Positions 1-9,168 of a DNA stretch of 25,613 nucleotides are shown here, piece after piece (the stretch's first letter is position 1; each line of letters opens with the position of its first letter). The stretch is from Amphimedon queenslandica (taxonomy: Eukaryota > Porifera > Demospongiae > Haplosclerida > Niphatidae), in assembly GCF_000090795.2 (NCBI RefSeq), contig NW_003546378.1:184248-209860 (forward strand), written 5' to 3'. The notes beneath the pieces are model-generated. The model saw nothing but the letters and a program-made list of their open reading frames with translations. It was not told the origin of the DNA and ran no database searches. The position numbers and the translations under genes are program-made.

Positions 1-173
1 ATCTCGCTTTCACCATTCCCGTCTACTACTAATTCTCAAGTTGTTTAGTTTATAAGTAGCATCAACAAGAAGTAGCTCAGGAAAACTAAAAAACTTATTC
101 TTCATATGCTGGTCTTGATAGAACATTCCTTTAAAGCAATTGTCTTCATTAGAAACAATCTCAACAGTGTTTC

Positions 174-219
174 CTATACAGTATATTACATAACAACAAT
201 GCATCCCTTTACACAGTAC
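174..219 (-). other. 46-nt intron 3 of the ZSWIM-like gene
   Basis: Minus-strand donor GTACTG and acceptor TGTATAG. Splicing makes a glycine codon across the join (LRKTEG/NTVEIVS) and removes a TAA and a frameshift that otherwise break the frame. Confidence 0.75.
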
Positions 220-445
220 CTTCAGTCTTCCTTAATTCACATATCATAGACTCTAGATCTGTGAACTGACCAGCAGTTTTCCTGGTAATATTGGTGATAT
301 CTCGTAATGTGACTAATTTACCTGTGGTCTGCTTTATGTGGTTTTGCAATAGCTTCTTATTTGGTCTTGTCTTCAAAATATGTTTCACATCATCCAAATC
401 ATTGGAAGACATTTGTCTGTTTTTAGGTAAAAATTTAAATGTTTC

Positions 446-502
446 CTATAAATACAAATACACATAATCATAATGGATTATAAATTATAACACTATTCAT
501 AC
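446..502 (-). other. 57-nt intron 2 of the ZSWIM-like gene
   Basis: Minus-strand donor GTATGA and acceptor TTTATAG. The join is phase 0 and links HNHAVST to ETFKFLPKNRQ, the expected order for this family. Confidence 0.75.
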
Positions 503-611
503 TGTGCTGACAGCATGATTGTGTTTTAAACTCATACTAACAATTACTGTCTTTTTTCCATCTTTAGCTGCACGAAATTGAACATACAAACCACATGAAT
601 CACAAAAAGTG

Positions 612-663
612 CTAAACAACAATTAAAATGATTTATAATAATTAATAATAAATTTGGATATAC
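612..663 (-). other. 52-nt intron 1 of the ZSWIM-like gene
   Basis: On the minus strand it starts GTATAT and ends TTGTTTAG. Joining 664 to 611 completes a serine codon and links GKGKRPNQ to STFCDSCG in frame. Confidence 0.7.
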
Positions 664-998
664 CTCTGGTTAGGCCTTTTTCCTTTTCCTTGAGACTCAT
701 TTCCTGCCACCCTTCACACAATTATGTCAGGGTTACCTATCACATTGATTCGCTTCTGGGCTGCCTCAAATGTTCGAGTATCACGGCGCCAATACGTGAC
801 ATTCTGCTCAGCTTCAAAAGTTTCCATTGCTGCTGTCACTTCATAAAGTGAGGCAAACTCGTTTCCCACGTATAATATTGATTCTGAGTCTCTCTTTCGC
901 AAGCTTTCTTCAAGAAGCTCCACCAAACTATCTGTATCAGAGTCAGAATACGCCAAATGGACATCAGATGAGCAAGGCTCTTTAGCCGCCTTTTTAAA

Positions 999-1633
999 CT
1001 AAATTTCATCATTATCACATGACCCTCACCAATCAAATTTTTGCGCCGGTCAAATAACCATAATTTTGAAGAACCGGTCACGGCTAAATATCCACTGCGA
1101 TTACATTTGTTGAAAGAAGACAAGAGTGTGACCAAAACTATGAGCAAGAGATAGAGAGTGATGGTACAGCTCTGAGTAGTGAGAAGTAACATGCCATGGA
1201 GTGTTTCACAACTTATCAGAGCTAATCATCAGTGAGTCTGTAGGCTAAGAGATCAAGAGGCAAAAGAGTGAGCCGAGTGAAGAGTGAGGCTGATATTAGA
1301 GTGAGTGCTGTTGCGGCCGAGTTGTGATCCTTCTAACAGTGAGTTGCCAGAGTAGGATGAGAGCTGCAATAGAAAAAATGGTGTGGACTAGCTAAACTAG
1401 AAACAGGACTAAGCAGAGAATACCTAGCACATGTACTGTGTTTGCTGTGTAGCTTAACCTTGAGCAGTGGGTCGACAGGGCCGTCCGGGTCAGGGTCACC
1501 AAATTAGTGAATGGGAATATGTGTTGTGGCTAGATTTAGGGATAGAGAAGCAGATATGCTGCTTGCCATTTAGTGCTCACATTTACCTTGTGTTGACACC
1601 CAAAGATTGATCAATAAAACACACCATGCAATA
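999..1633. other. Stretch without a recognised gene
   Basis: Less AT-rich than its surroundings. An open minus-strand frame (1192-836) overlaps exon A of the ZSWIM-like gene; it looks like nothing I know and is probably upstream sequence or a shadow. The plus strand has a cluster of AGTGAG hexamers between about 1230 and 1345. No coding signal is recognised in 1193-1633. Confidence 0.4.
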
Positions 1634-2096
1634 TACCGTAATTCTTCTAAAGTTTTGCACCTCTAATTTCGAAAATAAATAATTTTTAAGCACTTTTATT
1701 TCAAAATTAATTCTAATTATTTGTTTTGTAAATCATTATGAAAGTTCTTCTAATTTCGCCATTTCCCTCCAATTTCGACACTCGACAGCATTATAACACA
1801 TGGACCTGTGCTGGAAGAGGCCAAAAATCATGTCTAACTCACAGTGATACCTTGAGCAGCACTCCACCGGACAGATGACTGCCATTAGTAGGCCTAAGTT
1901 CAAGATTCAGAGATGTATTAGTCAAGCAACAAAGAAGCCTCGACAGACTTATACCTTGTCCAAACATGCATCTTTGTGCCTCCTTTTTCGTCATAATTGC
2001 TATTTGGCCATAAAAGCTTAGTTTACTCTAATTATTTGTTTTCAAATTTTTATTTATCAAAAGTGACTATGGCAAATTTTTAGAAGAACTATGGTA
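1634..2096. mobile_element. MITE copy 1 (short non-autonomous DNA transposon)
   Basis: A 463-bp block bounded by inverted ends. The left end reads TACCGTAATTCTTCTAAA and the right end, reverse-complemented, reads TACCATAGTTCTTCTAAA. The outer TA is best read as the target duplication, leaving a terminal repeat CCRTARTTCTTCTAAA. It has no coding capacity. The same element lies in reverse orientation at 12334-12784, aligned along its whole length with scattered substitutions and small indels. The TA target and 450-460 bp length suggest mobilisation by a Tc1/mariner-superfamily transposase, which is inference. Confidence 0.88.
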
Positions 2097-2111
2097 TATA
2101 TATATATATAT
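2094..2111. repeat. (TA)n microsatellite
   Basis: A short run of TA dinucleotides directly at the right end of MITE copy 1. Confidence 0.85.
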
Positions 2112-2749
2112 CAAGAGATATCATGAATATGCATGAGATGTGACGTCATAAGTTCACTACAAGTCTTATTAATTCGCCAGCTAATCATGCAAGGTGCAAA
2201 AACAATTATTGGGTTGAGCCCGAGCTCGCCCCACTAAGGCAAAACAATGCCTGTATTGGCAGTAGGATCATCTAACTATTGTTGAAGTTAAATAGCCTAA
2301 TCTTCATTGAAAGCGGGTGTAGTCACAATGAATAAAATGGCAGCTAGCAGGCAAATTTGAGCTTATTTGAAGCAAATGGTCAGCAAGACAAGACTAAGCT
2401 GATCTTCAAAGACATCTTTAGCAGCAAGGAAGATTAGGAAAGCAGATATACAATCTTTTCATTAATATTAAGGACTCTGATAAGCTGAATGCTGCAATGA
2501 GAAAGCTGCATGGAATGATTTCTGCTGTGCTGTGACTGAGTCATCTCTAGCAGCAAGGAAGTTAACAAAGTGGAATTACAAACTTCAAAGTACAAATTGT
2601 TCAGTGACTGCTTCTAATAGATCTTTAATGCTTGCTATATCCATTTCATTTATTCATTTTGTGGCTGCAGCACATGTTGTTTCTGTCCATTAGTATTCTC
2701 TGTCCTTTGTCTCTTGTCTCTTCGTCTATTTGCCTTATATTGTTAAGTT
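2112..2749. other. Stretch without a recognised gene; contains a short direct repeat
   Basis: No coding frame is recognised. A 20-bp motif, CATCTTTAGCAGCAAGGAAG at 2413-2432, recurs with one change at 2542-2561 (offset 129 bp). The similarity continues weakly downstream, suggesting an old local duplication or a decayed repeat. Confidence 0.4.
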
Positions 2750-2750
2750 C

Positions 2751-2809
<59 letters not shown>
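2750..2809. repeat. (AAT)n microsatellite
   Basis: About 20 uninterrupted trinucleotide units, read as ATA/TAA/AAT depending on register. Confidence 0.97.
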
Positions 2810-3394
2810 TGTTGCAGAGATTTCATAACTGATCAGGTGACTAGCTAATGGAATGTATACTATCTCATAAATAATGCAATGTGACTTGCTTAGGCTCGCC
2901 CCTTTAATGTTCTTCGTTCGTCTAGTAGGAATATTTCTACACAGTTATGCTTATATTTTTTTATTTACCTGCTATTCAGAAATGCTGTCATCAATATGAT
3001 CTTATTTAACAAACGGTCAATATACAAAAGGTATAGAACTTTTGTGGGGGTCTTTGGATGTAATATAGCCTTTAGGTCTGCAGCCCTCAGGCTATATCAC
3101 ATACTTACACCCATCTCAGGTATGTATTTCTGTATATAGACCTGTTTAAAATGATATGTAATACACATATACATGTGTATATAATTACCATAATTATGAC
3201 ATCATCCTTTGATGTGGTCAGGTTAATTTTTTGTGTATAGACCTGTTTAGTATGATACATAATACACATTTAATGTGCTTGCAATTTAGTTCCTCAGTCA
3301 GTCAGTTACCAAGTTATCAATTGTCATTGTTTGTCACAGTTATTACTAGTTCTGATTATTAAAAGTAGTACAAATACAACAGATGGTGATGAGG
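2810..3394. other. Non-coding stretch with a 101-bp-spaced direct repeat
   Basis: Two similar segments of about 38 bp, from 3131 and from 3232, share AGACCTGTTTA followed by a TAATACACAT tail. A 9-bp inverted repeat (ATATAGCCT at 3063-3071, AGGCTATAT at 3089-3097) lies just before. Its position ahead of the gag remnant would suit a decayed LTR or leader of the Ty3 element, but I found no matching second LTR. Confidence 0.4.
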
Positions 3395-3990
3395 GTAAAA
3401 AACAATGACCACTCAGTGATCTTTAATTCTGCTATAGAGACTTGGACTGCCTGTACAGAAAGATTGAAGGAATAATTTCTAGCCAATGATCTTGAGATAG
3501 CAGAAAAGCAAAGGGTAATACTCCTCTGTGTGTTTAGTGCATCCATGTACCAATTAATCAGAGATATTGTTGCCAACCTTTAGCATTCTTTATAGTGCAG
3601 TGATATAATTTTATTATGGGAAATCAAAAAGAGGGGAAAACAGGTGTTTTGAAGGACATGCTAAGAGATAGGCTTGTGTGTGGAGTGTGAGACAGTGGGA
3701 TCTAGCAACGTCTACTTGATTAGCCTGACTTCACATTTAAGAAAGCTTCTGTCTGCCAGCAGAGACAGCAATTTGAGATTTTCAAGATCTTTTTAAGCAA
3801 ACAAAAGGGTACTGACCATGAATTGCTGCTAACATCAAAGAAAAGTAAGCTGGAAATTGCACACTACAGAAACAGATAAGCACACTTATCATGTTTAAAA
3901 GAATTACCTTTTGAGTGACGCATATTGTTTAGATGTAAAGAAGAAAGGACATTATAGCTAGAGTATGTTGCTCTACATTCAGAGAGAAAA
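3395..3990 (+). pseudogene. Ty3/gypsy-type gag remnant
   Basis: Between about 3425 and 3583 one frame reads as the capsid region of sponge/cnidarian-like Ty3 gag: a tryptophan-containing ETWTACTERLKE, a stop, then an AND motif and QRVILLCVFSASMYQLIRD. Near 3645-3690, in a shifted frame, GVLKDMLRDRLVCGV matches the conserved LRDRLV-G block. Around 3930-3970 a frameshifted CX2CX4H-like zinc knuckle can be made out. Many stops and frameshifts make it non-functional. It lies directly upstream of the protease and reverse transcriptase remnants on the same strand, as expected for gag. Confidence 0.7.
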
Positions 3991-4089
3991 ATTACAGAAT
4001 ATTTACAAAGTGGCATGCGAGAGATGTAAGATGAAGAACAGTCTAAAGCATCACTTTACTTTAATTTCGAATCGACAAATGTAATGACA

Positions 4090-4340
4090 GTTATGCAAAT
4101 TAAGCTGATCTACTCATGGAATTTGATGCAGGAGCATCATTATCACTTATAAGTAAAAGTTCCTATTATTAACTTTGGAGGGACAATCCACCTCAATTGA
4201 TTGAGACAAGGACCTAAAGACGTGCTTATTTGTGAGAGTTCCAAAAAGTTTATGGATCAGTTATGGTAACTGTGACCTATAAGGGAGAGACAAATAAATT
4301 ACCTTTGCTAATGATTGCTGGCAAATGGGCCCAGTTTACT
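4090..4340 (+). pseudogene. Ty3/gypsy aspartic protease remnant
   Basis: The active-site block reads EFDAGASLSLIS near 4119-4155; the catalytic aspartate is in DAG, where the family usually has DTG or DSG. Downstream, VTVTYKGETNKLPLLMIAG fits the second half of a retropepsin. Stops near 4168 and beyond break the frame. It sits between gag and reverse transcriptase, the normal Ty3 order. Confidence 0.6.
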
Positions 4341-4399
4341 TTAAAAGAACTGACAAGTAAAGATTTAAGTTGCTGCACAAAATAACTGAAGAAAAGGAT

Positions 4400-5075
4400 T
4401 TTGAGCTTCACACAATTCTACAAAATCACTCAGGGATGTTCAAAAAGGACTTAGGATTTGGACAAGGCTACACAGCATCAATTTATGTTCACCAAATTTC
4501 AACACCAAATTTTGTGAGGCAAAATACGCACTTTAAGACAAAGTAAATGCTTGAATTTGACAGACTACAAGGGAAAGGAATAATATAGCCAATAGAATTT
4601 TCCCATTGTCCCAGTGGTAAGTAAAGACAAATGAATCTCTCCAAATTTTTGGAGATTACAAAACTATATACTCTCCATGCGACATCCAAACTGGATAAAT
4701 ATCCATTAACACTGATAGATATCTTTTCATGGTTAGAGGGAGGAAAGAACTTCTCTAACCTTTATGTCACTAGTGCAGTTCAACAGATTCCTTTAGATGA
4801 AGATTCAAGGAAATACATTAGCGTCAAAAATGGTAAAGATCTGTTTCATTTTACTTGATTGCCATTAGGAATATCATCTACACTAGCAATTTTATAAAGG
4901 GTCATTGACAGTGTCCTAAGAGGACTTCACAGAGTAGCAGTGTACATAAATGACATTCTAGTCATTGGGAAAACCATACAAGAACACCAAAGTTTGATCA
5001 ATCTCTGACTCTATTTGAAAGAGCTGGATTTTGGTCCAGTCATGCTATGTCAGCTTTCTTGATGCTTAGCATACA
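4400..5075 (+). pseudogene. Ty3/gypsy reverse transcriptase remnant
   Basis: The N-terminal part (ELHTILQNHSGMFKKDLG) is followed by the RT core. KLDKYPLTLIDIFSWLEGGK and IPLDEDSRKYISV lie at about 4690-4830, then a PLGISS block after a stop near 4856. The catalytic box reads VYINDILVIGKT at 4940-4975. In active Ty3 enzymes this is YxDD; here the first aspartate codon is AAT (Asn, 4949-4951), so the site is dead even apart from the stops. Orientation and order match the flanking gag, protease and RNase H remnants. The family call is strong; completeness is not claimed. Confidence 0.88.
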
Positions 5076-5490
5076 GTACTTAGGTGGCATCATCTCTGCT
5101 AAGGAATCCTACCCTGTCTGTAGAAGTGAAGGCACTACAGGATAATGTTGCTCCTACCAATATTAAGCATTTGAAATCATTTCTGGGTGCAGTAAACTAT
5201 AATGGGAAGTTTATTCCTAAATTTTCTGGTATGCTGGCACCTTTAATCAAGTTGTTACAAGAAGGATATGAAATGGATTTAGGGATAAGAGCCAATGACT
5301 TTATTTCATAAACTAAGAAACAGCTAACATTTGCCAGAGTTCTGTACACTTTGATTCAGAGGAGCCCCACAGTAAACTATTATGGGAAGTTTATTCCTAA
5401 AACTGTCTGATATGCTGGCACCTTTACGCAATTTGTTACAGAAGGATATGAATTGGATTTCGGAAAAAGAGAAAATGACTTTATAGACAC
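5076..5490 (+). pseudogene. RT-RNase H connection with a 180-bp tandem duplication
   Basis: YLGGIISA is followed by VKALQDNVAPTNIKHLKSFL and then FLGAVNYNGKFIPKFS, the Ty3 RT thumb/connection. The segment starting AGTAAACTAT at 5191 recurs at 5371, an offset of exactly 180 bp, including GGGAAGTTTATTCC and a later ATGACTTTAT. The second copy breaks off near 5490 and its continuation reappears at 5879, so the duplication was later split by an insertion. Confidence 0.75.
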
Positions 5491-5878
5491 TACTGAGTGC
5501 TAATTTCTGCAATTAATTATTGCATTACGGTATCCACCCACACACATGATTTGGACAGCAAGATACAGTGTAGCTACATGGAGAAAAATGGAGCAAGAGG
5601 CCTTTGTTGCTCCCAGAGCTTACCTGAGTGGCAATAAATGCCAGTAACAGTGAAAAATAAAGCCTAGAATGTCTCCTGAGAAAAATCTGTATTTGCACTT
5701 GAAGCGACTTGTTTACAAAGGCTGCTTTTGGTCTCCTATCCATTTGTTTTGCTGTCCAGCAAAAGAATTTCAAATTTTATTCATTAAGAATGCAGTTAGG
5801 ACACGGCAGATTACTAATAATGTCTCATATATGGTATCTATAATTGCTTCTAAAAGTTAGTGGCCCATAGGGTCTACA
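5491..5878. mobile_element. About 390-bp insertion inside the duplicated Ty3 segment, type unknown
   Basis: The sequence between the two halves of the second duplicate (CAGCTAACATTTGCCAGAG at 5321 against CAGCTGATGTCTGCCAGAG at 5888) has no Ty3 similarity that I see. Its ends read roughly CACTACTGAG and, reverse-complemented, CCACTAACTT, a weak inverted-end signal. Open frames on both strands resemble nothing recognisable. Confidence 0.35.
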
Positions 5879-6110
5879 AATAAGAAACAGCTGATGTCTG
5901 CCAGAGTTTTTACACACTTTGATTCAGAGGAGCCCCTAACATTGCCATCTGATGCATTGCCATACTGAGTTGGTGCTATGATTTCTCATCAGATAAAGGA
6001 ACAAAGTGAGAAACTCATTGCATTTGCAAGCAGGCCTTCAACAGGGGATAAGAAAATGGCAGCATGCACATTTTTGGCGTGGTCCAGCAGTCATAGTATG
6101 ACTTTTTGCT
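5879..6110 (+). pseudogene. Ty3/gypsy RNase H remnant
   Basis: The frame reads KQLMSARVFTHFDSEEPL, then PSDALPY, a stop, and VGAMISHQIKEQSEKLIAFASRPST. This is the start of the Ty3 RNase H domain; the catalytic aspartate is in SDALPY, where DASPYG is usual. Similarity fades after about 6110, and no integrase or chromodomain is visible, so the element is truncated or too decayed at its 3' end. Confidence 0.75.
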
Positions 6111-6862
6111 TTGTTAGAGCATGAGCTGATGGATGTAAATTTGCACATAGCCTTTTAGAGTAGAATAGTTTTGAAGTAGTCGTTTAGTATTAAGATACAC
6201 TTTGCAAAATAAATTGAAAGGACATGAAGAAGATAAAACAAAAATAGAAGTCTTTAAAAATCTTTACTTTCCTCTTAGACAAAATTTAGAGCCATGCCAG
6301 TTGTATAAATGGAGACCTTTGCTCTAAATAAGGTCATCAAAAAAGTCCATTAAGCATAAAAACACCTTTTTCTAGTATAAGAGGGCTGCAAAGTTTAGGC
6401 AGCTTTTATGAAGTGGGCGAAATTCTGCTAAATAAAGGTACCACATTAATAAAATTCCCAACAAAGCAGGAGCCTTTGGCAAAGTATATGGGCTATATTA
6501 TTTCTACTGTTTCTATAAAAAAAATGAATGTAAATGTATTAGTGACATGATATGGTTCAGCAGAATGCTTAAATTTTGATGCTGCATTTAGTATGCTTAT
6601 TTCATTGTAGGCCCTATTTTTATGTGTTTATGCAAGTACTACCCATTTCGAGTGCAAATAAACATGTCAAGTTTAAGATGATTGCAATTTGATTGTTTTA
6701 CTTGTAAATAGAAAATGATAAAGTTCACGTGGTTGAAAACAATTTAGGAGCAACAAACTTGGGTTGTAAGAATCAGATTCATAAATAAAAATGGCAGTTA
6801 ATGTAATTTAATCTGAAATATAAATCTTTTGCATTTGTGTTTTGTCTGTCATATGTTTGCAG
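6111..6862. other. Stretch between the Ty3 remnant and SNRNP35
   Basis: AT-rich with no recognised coding exon. It would be the place for the upstream exons or intron of SNRNP35, but I cannot find the first half of the RRM here on the plus strand. It ends in a good polypyrimidine/acceptor (TATGTTTGCAG, ending at 6862). Confidence 0.4.
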
Positions 6863-7192
6863 TGACTGGACAGTCTAGGCGGTATGCATTTCTTGAGTAC
6901 GAACATACATATGAAGCAATAGACCTATTGGAAGTTAGGAAAAATGCTATCATATAGTAATGTCTTCAATTTTTTTGTAGAAGCGGTGTGGTATTTTGAT
7001 TAATGGATCTGAAGCTATAATAGAAATGGAATATGAAAGAATATTACCTGGGTGGAAACCTCGTCGTTATGGTTGGTAATTGCTTTTCCAAAATACTGAT
7101 TAATTTTTTTAGGTGGAGGTTTTGGTGGACAAAAAGAGTCAGGACAGCTTCGTTTTGGTGGTGTTGCTCGACCATTTAAGAAACCATTTTAA
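6863..7192 (+). CDS. SNRNP35: U11/U12 snRNP 35-kDa protein, last three exons (minor spliceosome)
   Basis: Three exons (6863-6933, 6981-7071, 7113-7192; stop TAA at 7190-7192) join in frame. They give the second half of an RRM ([19 protein letters not shown], with an RNP1-like core), then [10 protein letters not shown] and the diagnostic [16 protein letters not shown], ending ARPFKKPF. The Gly-rich [16 protein letters not shown] block directly after an RRM is specific to U11/U12-35K, the U11 protein that helps recognise the 5' splice site of U12-type introns in the nucleus. The introns are 47 and 41 nt with donors GTTAGG and GTTGGT. The protein stops right after the conserved block; human SNRNP35 continues into a long Arg-rich tail. 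The upstream exons (N-terminus, RNP2) are not identified in the window, so this is a partial gene or a 5'-truncated copy. The visible frame is intact. Confidence 0.9.
6934..6980 (+). other. 47-nt intron in SNRNP35
   Basis: Donor GTTAGG, acceptor TTTTTTTGTAG. Joining 6933 to 6981 gives [13 protein letters not shown], which matches the RRM length closely. Confidence 0.7.
7072..7112 (+). other. 41-nt intron in SNRNP35
   Basis: The donor is GTTGGT, chosen because only a break after the first base of the glycine codon keeps frame; a nearby GTAATT donor does not. The acceptor is TTTTTTTAG. The join produces RRYG/GGFGG. Confidence 0.65.
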
Positions 7193-8019
7193 TTTAATCT
7201 AACTGATTATAAAGTATCAATTAAGTATGGTGTAGCTTTTGTATTCTATTGATGTTACTGCATAGCATGAAAAAGTATTTTTGCTGAGTACTTACTGTTG
7301 CATTTTGCAGAGATATTAAAAATGCATAAGTTTGAAAGAAGGTGTGTACAAATTTGACTTTACACTTGGAGCCATATATTAATTTTTTGTTATTGCTATG
7401 CCTTGACATCAAAGGGATCCCCACCCACATAACATAAATTGTAACACATGATGCTCCGTTAATGTGCAAGTAGCTGTATAGATATGTAATGGAGACTTGA
7501 CAAGATAATGGCACTCAGTACCATCCTAAATCAATTTACCTCTTGCTTTGTGGGCTCTTTTAGATTTGTAGGTGAAATCGAGTGCCTTTTCATTTGTTTG
7601 ACAGATCTGAATGAAGGTTTAGCGAACTTCATAGCACTTTAACTACCTTGTTTATCTCTTCATATGCACAAGGATTGGGTGCTAAAAATGAAGTCAGCAG
7701 CTGTAATGGAAGAGAATAAAAAACTTATGTGGGGAAAAGTTGTATTTTTTTAATAACTAATTTGGTCTTCAATATTGGGTTGCATGTTTCTCATTGTGGA
7801 GGACAGAAGTAGCTTGATCTCAAGAATGAGCAGTTTACACGTTATTCTCCAAGCACTACTTTTTTGGTAGTACATTACCAAAAATAATCTTAAGGATTTT
7901 CATGGAAAGACAAAAGCTGTCTAGTGTTATGCTTTACCTGGATCGCAATTGTGTTTGGTCAAAATGCTTGATGTCTCCAAGTTTTCACAAGATCCTGTAG
8001 CGTTTTGTCTTTAACCTAG
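7193..8019. other. Stretch downstream of SNRNP35 without a recognised gene
   Basis: 3' flank of SNRNP35. A possible small exon after an acceptor at about 7672 (reading DWVLKMKSAAVMEENKKLMW) is not recognisable and not scored as a gene. The minus-strand open frame at 7514-7221 has no recognisable domain and is probably chance. Confidence 0.35.
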
Positions 8020-8298
8020 GCCAAAGGTTTTTGATGGTCAGTCATGGTATATTATTGTACCAGTTAATGTGAACTCATTACTAAATATATTTCCTGAAAT
8101 TCCTGAACAATCCTTCACTGAGAGCTACCTTAGCTACATGAGTATTTCCTCATAGTGTTCGTGAAAAAGTTATTCAAGAAGTTACAGGATATTGCAGTTT
8201 AGCAGGATTGCGGAGTTCTGAGGACGCTTCAATTGAACACGAGTGTAATACAGCAATTATTTTAAATTCAATTGTCCCAGAGGAGGGAGAAAGACAAA
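8020..8298 (+). other. Unrecognised open reading segments, possible gene fragment
   Basis: After an acceptor-like TCTTTAACCTAG (ending 8019), 44 codons are open from 8021 to a TAG at 8153-8155, including QSWYIIVPVNVNSLL. A +1 frame is open from 8142 onward and contains EVTGYCSLAGLRSSEDAS. Together they look like one coding stretch with a frameshift near 8140. The second frame stays open to 8426, across the apparent start of the mitochondrial rRNA copy. I do not recognise the protein. Chance open frames remain possible. Confidence 0.3.
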
Positions 8299-9145
8299 GG
8301 TTAAGTAAGAAAAGAATGGACAATAAATGGCAGAAAGGAGAAGTAAAGACAGAAATGGATGGCAGTGCAATTTTCACTGGCCAATGCAGAACTGTTATTT
8401 GGCAAAAGCCGGCTTGTTTGGGTTGAAATATAAATGGGCGAGGGGACCCCAGCTCCTGGGAATTGAAACATCTTAGTACCAGAAGGGATAAATCAAGCAA
8501 GATGCCGGAGTAGTGGCAAGCGAAAGCGGAGCAAGGTGGAAAAGTAAGTTAAACCGCAGAGGGTAACAGGCCCGTAATTTACTTTGTAACCTACGTTTTA
8601 GTCATTAGACCCCCGCATATTCGGGAAGTAGAATAATTTGAAGAAGGGTGAACCACACATTCAACATCACGAAAAGTTATGCACCGAGAGAGGGAGTGCC
8701 GTGAGGGAAGGCTGAAAGAATGGTGAAAACGGAAATTTATTGCACATTATAGCAGATGTAGTCATTGTACCTTTTGTATAATGGGTTTCATGAGTAAAAT
8801 ATTTGGCAAATTTAAGTCAATGGACGGAGGTGTAGCGAAAGCGAGCCAGGTGAGGCACGAGTCAAATACGACCTGAAACCAAGTGATCTAATCATGAGCA
8901 GTCTGAAACTTGTCGCAAGGCAAAATTGAGGGACGCACCAGTGGTTGTGGCAAAAATCCTGGAAGACCTGTTGTAAGTGGTCAAAGGCCAATCAAACTTG
9001 GCGATATCTGGTTTTCGACAAAAGCTATTTAAGTAGTGTGTTGCTGTATAAAATAAATTACCCCTGCATGGTAGGGCATTGATTGGGCCCAGGGCAGATA
9101 TCTGCTCTGTGTTCAGTCAAACCATGAAAGCATCACAAGCGACCA

Positions 9146-9168
9146 ACCACCAACCTGCGGTTGGTGGT
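9146..9168. repeat. Hairpin inside the mitochondrial rRNA copy
   Basis: A perfect 10-bp stem: ACCACCAACC at 9146-9155 and GGTTGGTGGT at 9159-9168, with a 3-nt TGC loop. It may be a native rRNA helix or an inserted palindromic element. Confidence 0.8.

Larger units (their letters stand above)
1..998 (-). pseudogene. ZSWIM1/3-like (MULE-derived) gene, spliced, damaged, runs off the window start
   Basis: Read on the minus strand, four blocks join through GT-AG introns: 998-664, 611-503, 445-220 and 173-1. Exon A carries an acidic leader and then a FAR1/ZSWIM-type segment ([13 protein letters not shown], later GKGKRPNQ). Exon B gives a Cys-rich stretch ending in SLKHNH. Exon C holds a conserved helical region (TGKLVTLRDITNI). 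Exon D holds FFSFPELLLVDATYKLN, the typical start of the RNase H-like core in ZSWIM1/3 proteins and their MULE relatives. All three splice joins keep frame. Damage: an in-frame TGA at 714-716, where a neighbouring frame still reads CVKGGRK, and a frame break between about 39 and 29, after which VVDGNGESE continues in another frame. No in-frame ATG lies in exon A before the conserved part, so the true start must be in an earlier exon; 1000-999 could be its acceptor AG. Either a recent pseudogene or a gene with sequence errors. Family assignment is from motif memory. Confidence 0.75.

Noticed and set aside
999..1038. Extra 30-nt intron upstream of exon A of the ZSWIM-like gene
   Set aside because: A GGTGAGG donor and an AAATTTAG acceptor exist, but 30 nt is below any plausible intron size and the upstream frame shows no family motif.
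3346..3576. Minus-strand open frame of 76 codons
   Set aside because: Antisense of the gag remnant, which is recognisable on the plus strand.
5491..5878. CACTA transposon
   Set aside because: The ends only loosely resemble CACTA, there is no clear 3-bp duplication and no coding region, so the type is left unknown.
8174..8500. Minus-strand open frame of 108 codons
   Set aside because: It lies antisense across the rRNA-like region and the upstream plus-strand frames and shows no recognisable domain; it is most likely a chance frame.
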